From: Limiplasma sp045540635
GTDB lineage: Bacteria; Bacillota; Clostridia; Christensenellales; Aristaeellaceae
Reading direction: 5' to 3'
DNA: 7,272 nt
Assembly: GCA_045540635.1 (NCBI GenBank)
Contig: JAZQHO010000046.1
Coordinates: 1-7,272, forward strand
The translations under genes and the position numbers were made by a program. This document shows positions 5,641 to 7,272 of this stretch, in pieces; the first letter of the stretch is position 1, and the number at the start of each line of letters is the position of its first letter. The notes beneath the pieces are model-generated. The model had not been told where the DNA came from, did no database searches, and saw only the letters and a program-made list of their open reading frames with translations.

Positions 5641-5669
5641 TTGCAGTTCCGCGGAGAAAATGGTATACT
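5641..5669 (+). promoter_or_regulatory. Promoter of the secreted protein gene, extended -10
   Basis: TTGCAG (5641-5646), a 17-bp spacer and TATACT (5664-5669, 5 of 6) with TG one base upstream. The predicted start is near 5676, leaving a leader of about 33 nt. It lies back-to-back with the minus-strand promoter at 5592-5620, the two -35 elements being about 20 bp apart. Confidence 0.75.
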
Positions 5670-5708
5670 TTGTTAGCAGCCAAATGTAACCCAAAAGGAG
5701 CGATCATA

Positions 5709-6332
5709 TTGCCCAAACGGATGCTGTGCCTTATCGCAGCTCTGCTGCTGTTTACCTGCACTGCGGCAGCGGAGAATGTAACAGGCATCACCTATGATGC
5801 ATTTCTGGAAAACTATGCCGAGAATCTGGATTTTATCAACGATAACGCCAACCGTCACCTGCTGCCGCTGATCCCCGCCAAGAGGGATGCCGGCTGGGGC
5901 GACGGGCGCAGGTACTACGAGATCTTCGGGGATGTGCTTTCGCTGAGCATCCGCACGGAGCCCATCGCAGGGATCGTGGAGAGCTGCCAGATCATGCTGA
6001 CGGCTCCTGCCAATATGACGTACGGCGACAGTGTGCACCGGGATTTCACCACCTCCGGTTATCAGAGCTACGGCATGCTGATGGCCATGAGCACCGCCCC
6101 CACCGCTTATGAACGCTACCTGCTGGTGGAGGAGTTGGAAGCGGGGATGGCGACCGGCGGCGGGGTCTTTCAAAAACAGCTTGGTGTATACCAGCTGGAA
6201 GCCACCTCTGTAAATGGTACTGTAACCATCCTTTTTACCAACACCAGCGCAGCCCCCACCCCCTCTCCCATACCCAGTGAAACACCTGTACCAGAGGCAA
6301 CGGAGACCCCTGCGCCGGACGCCGGAGCCTGA
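5709..6332 (+). CDS. Secreted protein with Pro/Thr-rich C-terminal tail, function unknown
   Basis: A 207-residue exported protein. The N-terminus MPKRMLCLIAALLLFTCTAAAEN is a signal peptide with an Ala-x-Ala site, so cleavage after about residue 21 is likely. Cys17 follows Leu-Phe-Thr, which is not a proper lipobox, so a lipoprotein is less likely. The middle (about 24-180) is a mixed alpha/beta domain I do not recognise; notable are NDNANRHLLPLIPAKRDAGWGDGRRYYE and an EELEAGMATGGGVF segment split by other residues. From about 182 the tail is rich in Pro, Thr, Ser and Glu, with no LPxTG motif and no membrane helix. The start is taken as TTG at 5709 because AGGAG at 5696-5700 lies 8 nt before it; the ATG at 5721 would be 20 nt away and would lose the basic residues of the signal peptide. 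It is followed after 121 bp by the repeat protein gene in the same direction, which has its own promoter. Confidence 0.8.
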   Translation: MPKRMLCLIAALLLFTCTAAAENVTGITYDAFLENYAENLDFINDNANRHLLPLIPAKRDAGWGDGRRYYEIFGDVLSLSIRTEPIAGIVESCQIMLTAPANMTYGDSVHRDFTTSGYQSYGMLMAMSTAPTAYERYLLVEELEAGMATGGGVFQKQLGVYQLEATSVNGTVTILFTNTSAAPTPSPIPSETPVPEATETPAPDAGA

Positions 6333-6352
6333 GCCGGACAGCATCAAAAAAT

Positions 6353-6373
6353 TTCCTGCTTTTGTCGCAGGAA
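6353..6373. other. Hairpin between the two secreted protein genes, T-tract only on the minus side
   Basis: A perfect 7-bp inverted repeat TTCCTGC/GCAGGAA with a 7-nt loop. On the plus strand it is followed by CGTAACC, so it lacks the U-tract of a terminator for the gene ending at 6332. On the minus strand ATTTTTTG follows, as in a terminator, but no minus-strand gene is seen to its right. It may stop antisense transcription or act as a weak terminator on the plus side. Confidence 0.45.
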
Positions 6374-6374
6374 C

Positions 6375-6391
6375 GTAACCAAGTTGTAACC
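6375..6391 (+). promoter_or_regulatory. Direct repeat GTAACC-N5-GTAACC in place of a -35 element
   Basis: Two identical hexamers start at 6375 and 6386, exactly 11 bp apart (one helical turn). They cover the place where a -35 would stand relative to the TATAAT at 6401. The spacing is typical of OmpR/PhoB-type response regulator sites. The regulator is not known. Confidence 0.4.
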
Positions 6392-6397
6392 CCTGCT

Positions 6398-6406
6398 TGT
6401 TATAAT
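6398..6406 (+). promoter_or_regulatory. Extended -10 promoter of the repeat protein gene
   Basis: A perfect TATAAT (6401-6406) preceded by TGT gives an extended -10. No good -35 is found at 16-18 bp (sequences such as AACCAA or ACCAAG). The predicted start near 6413 gives a leader of about 41 nt. Confidence 0.7.
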
Positions 6407-6424
6407 GAAACTGCTGATAATATC

Positions 6425-6434
6425 TTCGATCGAA
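6425..6434. repeat. 10-bp palindrome in the repeat protein gene leader
   Basis: TTCGATCGAA is a perfect palindrome lying between the predicted transcript start and the Shine-Dalgarno (6441-6446). It could be a regulator half-site pair or chance. Confidence 0.25.
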
Positions 6435-6453
6435 TCAGTCAGGAGGTAGTAAA

Positions 6454-7149
6454 ATGAAGATCAACATCAAGCGTATCGCAGCTCTGCTGATGACTTTGGT
6501 TCTCCTTTCCGCCGTCAGCGCTACCGCGTTTGCTACTACTGTATACAGCAACATCATCGTTGTAAACGCCACGGAAGCCCCCGAGGCAACCGAAGCTCCC
6601 GCCGAGGATGAGGTCGTTGCCGAGGAAGAGACCACCGAAGCTCCCGCTGAGGACGAGGTCGTTGCCGAGGAAGAGGCCACCGAAGCTCCTGCTGAGGATG
6701 AAGTCGTAGCCGAGGAAGAGACCACCGAAGCTCCCGCTGAGGACGAGGTCGTTGCCGAGGAAGAGACCATCGAAGCTCCCGCTGAGGATGAGGTCGTTGC
6801 CGAGGAAGAAGTCGTTGTTGAAGAAGAAGTCGTTGCCGAGCCCGAAGTGCCCGCCATCGATTATGAAGAGCTGCTGAAGGACGTGACCGTTGAGGTCAAG
6901 TTCGAGGTCATCAGCGAAGGCGGTGTCCGCATGGGCGATCCCGTGCAGCTGACTGCCATCGTTACCGGTGCCGAAGATCTTGAGTACCAGATCATTTGGG
7001 AATACCGCGTCAACGAGGAAGAGTGGACCGTTGCTCCCGAGCTGGTGGGCGAAGTGGTCACTTTCCCCCTGTCCGTGGACAACTTCATGTCCGAGTGGCG
7101 CGCCCGTCTGGTGCTGGTCATCCCCGAAATGGAGACCGTAGCTCCCTGA
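6454..7149 (+). CDS. Secreted acidic-repeat protein with C-terminal beta-rich (Ig-like?) domain
   Basis: A 231-residue exported protein. Residues 1-27 form a signal peptide (MKINIKR, hydrophobic core, ATAFA before the likely cut). A short linker (28-45) leads to five 15-residue repeats (46-120) of the pattern TEAPAEDEVVAEEET, then a degenerate run of Val and Glu to about 134. Residues 135-231 look like one beta-sandwich domain: alternating hydrophobic strands VTVEVKFEV, PVQLTAIV, YQIIWEYRV, EEWTVAP and a closing WRARLVLVI. This layout recalls bacterial Ig-like domains that contain a W-x-Y strand, by pattern only. No LPxTG, SLH, lipobox or C-terminal membrane helix is visible, so the protein is probably released or loosely bound. 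The repeats are strongly negative. AGGAGG (6441-6446) lies 7 nt before the ATG. It has its own promoter and a strong terminator, so it is monocistronic. Function unknown; a spacer-plus-binding-domain surface protein is one possibility. Confidence 0.85.
   Translation: MKINIKRIAALLMTLVLLSAVSATAFATTVYSNIIVVNATEAPEATEAPAEDEVVAEEETTEAPAEDEVVAEEEATEAPAEDEVVAEEETTEAPAEDEVVAEEETIEAPAEDEVVAEEEVVVEEEVVAEPEVPAIDYEELLKDVTVEVKFEVISEGGVRMGDPVQLTAIVTGAEDLEYQIIWEYRVNEEEWTVAPELVGEVVTFPLSVDNFMSEWRARLVLVIPEMETVAP
6589..6813 (+). repeat. Five tandem 45-bp in-frame repeats
   Basis: Units start at 6589, 6634, 6679, 6724 and 6769, each 45 bp (15 codons). Units 2 and 4 differ at a single base (last codon GCC versus ACC); the others differ at only a few positions, mostly third codon bases. 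This near identity at DNA level suggests expansion by slippage or unequal recombination, and copy number may vary between strains. Confidence 0.95.
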
Positions 7150-7174
7150 CAGGTTTCGACTTTCAAGTTTTTTC

Positions 7175-7210
7175 ACCCCATATGGCTTCGAGCCATATGG
7201 GGTTTTCTAT
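7175..7210 (+). terminator. Strong intrinsic terminator of the repeat protein gene
   Basis: A perfect 12-bp stem (7176-7187 with 7191-7202), extended by one A-T pair, with a TCG triloop, followed by TTTTCTAT. TTTTTT also precedes it, so it may work from both directions. It begins 26 bp after the stop codon at 7149. Confidence 0.92.
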
Positions 7211-7223
7211 GCGCATCAATAGA

Positions 7224-7266
7224 GAAAGGAGCTCCCCCATTCCTGCGCCCGCGGGGGGTTTCTTTC
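7224..7266 (+). terminator. Possible second hairpin/terminator at the window edge
   Basis: CCCCC (7234-7238) can pair with GGGGG (7254-7258), followed by TTTCTTTC. GAAAG at 7224-7228 can pair with CTTTC at 7262-7266 as an outer stem across an internal loop. The loop is long (about 15 nt) and the pairing is low-complexity, so this is a weak call. An AAAGGAG at 7225-7231 has no good start codon at the right distance. No other gene is seen after 7149. Confidence 0.3.
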
Positions 7267-7272
7267 GTCCAA

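Noticed and set aside
6435..6857. Minus-strand Ser/Thr-rich repeat frame opposite the acidic repeat protein
   Set aside because: It is the antisense reading of the 45-bp repeats; the plus-strand frame has a signal peptide, ribosome binding site, promoter and terminator.

Overview
The window looks like a chromosomal segment of a fairly G+C-rich Gram-positive anaerobe of the Clostridia, most likely from the Oscillospiraceae/Ruminococcaceae (a Faecalibacterium- or Subdoligranulum-like gut bacterium). This is inferred from strong AGGAGG ribosome binding sites, clostridial-type translation proteins, a YbxF-type L7Ae protein ahead of rpsL, and secreted proteins with acidic or Pro/Thr-rich linkers. 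No tRNA, rRNA, CRISPR array, transposase or phage gene was seen.

Region 1 (about 1-3973, minus strand) is a str operon. In transcription order it holds an L7Ae/L30e-like RNA-binding protein, rpsL (S12), rpsG (S7), fusA (EF-G) and the first 52 codons of tuf (EF-Tu), which leaves through the left edge. A strong promoter with an A-tract (UP-like) upstream element drives it (TTGACA, 18 bp, TAGTAT with an extended -10 TG). A perfect 7-bp inverted repeat overlaps the -35 and fills much of the spacer. The operon starts at the L7Ae-like gene, and rpoB/rpoC is not next to it. Its non-coding parts are unusually structured: hairpins in the leader, two between the L7Ae gene and rpsL, and an abutting pair 3 nt before the rpsG Shine-Dalgarno within a 275-nt rpsL-rpsG spacer. 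S12 carries Arg at position 88, where Lys is usual and where Lys-to-Arg is a classical streptomycin-resistance change.

Region 2 (about 3974-4978) holds a divergent short-chain dehydrogenase/reductase gene with its own promoter. It ends at a hairpin that can serve as a shared terminator for the convergent gene to its right.

Region 3 (about 5013-7272) holds three envelope or secreted proteins. The first is a membrane-anchored protein on the minus strand. Back-to-back promoters separate it from a secreted protein on the plus strand that probably starts at TTG. The third is a secreted protein made of a signal peptide, five near-perfect 15-residue acidic repeats (45 bp each) and a C-terminal beta-rich, possibly Ig-like, domain. 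Its promoter has a perfect extended -10 but no recognisable -35; two GTAACC hexamers one helical turn apart sit there instead, suggesting control by an activator. A 12-13-bp hairpin with a T-tract closes the gene.

The translation genes act together in ribosome assembly and elongation. The functions of the three envelope genes are not recognised. No clearly new multi-gene system is visible; the most original signals are the RNA and DNA regulatory structures in the str operon and the activator-type promoter of the repeat protein.
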